Assembly: GCA_937139155.1 (NCBI GenBank)
Contig: CAKZPI010000006.1
Coordinates: forward strand, 1-64,000
Source of the DNA: an uncultured Flavobacteriales bacterium
GTDB taxonomy: Bacteria > Bacteroidota > Bacteroidia > Flavobacteriales > JBLHRE01
Reading direction: 5' to 3'
Length of the DNA: 64,000 nucleotides
Below, piece after piece: positions 63,169 to 64,000 of the stretch. The notes beneath the pieces were generated by a model. It ran no database searches and was not told the origin of the DNA. It worked only from the letters and a program-made list of their open reading frames with translations. Each line of letters opens with the position of its first letter. The stretch's first letter is position 1. The translations under genes and the position numbers were made by a program.

Positions 63169-64000
63169 CAATCTCCGTCGTTGTCTTGGTAGGTAATTTG
63201 AACGCCCATTTGACTTGGCATGTCAACCTTGGTTAATACTACGGTAGACTGCAAGGCGTTGAAGGTGTTTTGAACCTGACTTGGGTTTGAGATTACCAAT
63301 TCAGAAACTGGATTTTGAAATCCTTGAACGGTGGAAAGAACCAAATCAAGTTCTTGGTCGATTCGATCTGCGAGGGGCTCGCCTCGGTGCTGGGCATTAA
63401 GGTGGTTTAATAGTCCGGCAAGGCTTTTGCCTCCTCCCTTTGAAAAATCACGTTTTCTAGCTTCTATATTCGCAATCAAAAGTTCATTGGATAATCCTGA
63501 GTACAAGGCCTCGGATTTACTAGGAAGAGGAATGCCTGCTGAAAAATTACCAACTGGAATGCCAATTCTAGCTCTTTTGCTCAGTTCAATGTTGAAATTA
63601 AAGGCATTTACAAATTCACCCAAAGCTCCGCCAACTTGCGGACCCGCCGCATCCTTAAAAGAAGGACCATAATTACTATTCCATTCGGTTGAAAGAAGAA
63701 GGGCCATTTGCTCCAGTCTTCCCATGATGTCTTGGGTATAAGCCAATTGTCCCTGTTTATTCTTAAAGTTTTCAAGGACCATAGAATCTCCTCCAAAGAA
63801 AAGTAGATAATCAAGGGCAGGAAACCCTTGGGCATCAATTTGATTTACCGCGGTCAGGTCATAGGTGCTGGTAAAGTTTTGATGTATGGTATGTGTATCT
63901 GTTGGGAAGGTGTTGGAAAAGGTATTTACCTGAAGGTTGGCACTTGCCCCAAATCCATAACCTTCTACCACCATAAAAGCTTTATAAGCTTCCTCAAACC
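63168..64000 (-). CDS. Imelysin-family protein (M75-like), N-terminus outside window
   Basis: The frame is open to the right edge: residues FEEAYKAF precede the Met at 63974, so that Met is internal and the 5' end is missing. Visible C-terminal part ~277 aa. Imelysin hallmarks are IDAQGFPALDYLLFF, RLEQMALLLSTEWN and the repeated helical pattern ending in VVLTKVDMPSQMGVQITYQDNDGD. Family members are usually periplasmic or outer-membrane lipoproteins linked to iron uptake. First visible gene of the imelysin-HTTM-TonB receptor operon. Confidence 0.88.
   Translation of the reverse strand, partial: FEEAYKAFMVVEGYGFGASANLQVNTFSNTFPTDTHTIHQNFTSTYDLTAVNQIDAQGFPALDYLLFFGGDSMVLENFKNKQGQLAYTQDIMGRLEQMALLLSTEWNSNYGPSFKDAAGPQVGGALGEFVNAFNFNIELSKRARIGIPVGNFSAGIPLPSKSEALYSGLSNELLIANIEARKRDFSKGGGKSLAGLLNHLNAQHRGEPLADRIDQELDLVLSTVQGFQNPVSELVISNPSQVQNTFNALQSTVVLTKVDMPSQMGVQITYQDNDGD

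Overview
The window is chromosomal DNA from a Bacteroidota bacterium, most likely order Flavobacteriales. This rests on T9SS (type IX secretion) type B C-terminal domains, PorP/SprF, SprB repeats, TAnnTTTG-type -7 promoter boxes, very dense overlapping genes, and the hemH-araC / hemACDEFBL arrangement. No rRNA, tRNA, CRISPR array or insertion sequence was recognised.

Layout. 1-15370 (minus): two very large secreted repeat proteins. One is a giant adhesin whose 3' end lies outside the window (8 MAM-like units alternating with CARDB-like units, then Ig-like and SprB repeats). The other is a PKD-repeat protein with a T9SS type B end. 15644-17638: a small unknown gene, then a response regulator coupled to a histidine kinase whose membrane domain resembles the ethylene-binding domain of plant ETR1. 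17706-28004: a complete C5-type heme pathway from glutamyl-tRNA to protoheme, in two divergent operons with an AraC regulator (araC-hemH-hemG leftward; hemA-C-D-E-F-B-L rightward). 28176-30593: a lipoprotein and small barrel pair. 30680-37709 (minus): a TPR-like helical protein, then the overlapping operon rfbC-mltD-like-uvrA-LOG. 37776-43905: an Omp85-type barrel, a Kunitz-like lipoprotein, a DUF547 protein, glycosyltransferase/SDR/VOC genes and an acyltransferase. 43940-50134 (minus): an SprB-repeat adhesin, PorP/SprF, a PorE-like OmpA protein and RidA. 50338-55469 (minus): hydrolase, small lipoprotein, lycopene cyclase, DUF2461, TrmH, CorA. 55515-59325: M49-like metallopeptidase, DUF2911/TPR protein and an acidic lipoprotein. 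59477-64000 (minus): a TonB receptor, HTTM protein and imelysin operon, cut by the right edge.

Most promising observations: the ethylene-receptor-like kinase, in which seven residues I recall as functionally important in ETR1 are all present at a constant offset of 13; a lytic transglycosylase homologue with Gly at the catalytic Glu position; a Kunitz-like lipoprotein with Gln at P1; a strong terminator-like hairpin inside the ridA coding sequence; an inverted repeat upstream of the adhesin/PorP promoter; and -7 boxes lying 4-6 nt before start codons, which suggests leaderless mRNAs. The functions are homology calls made by reading the sequence. No database search was run.
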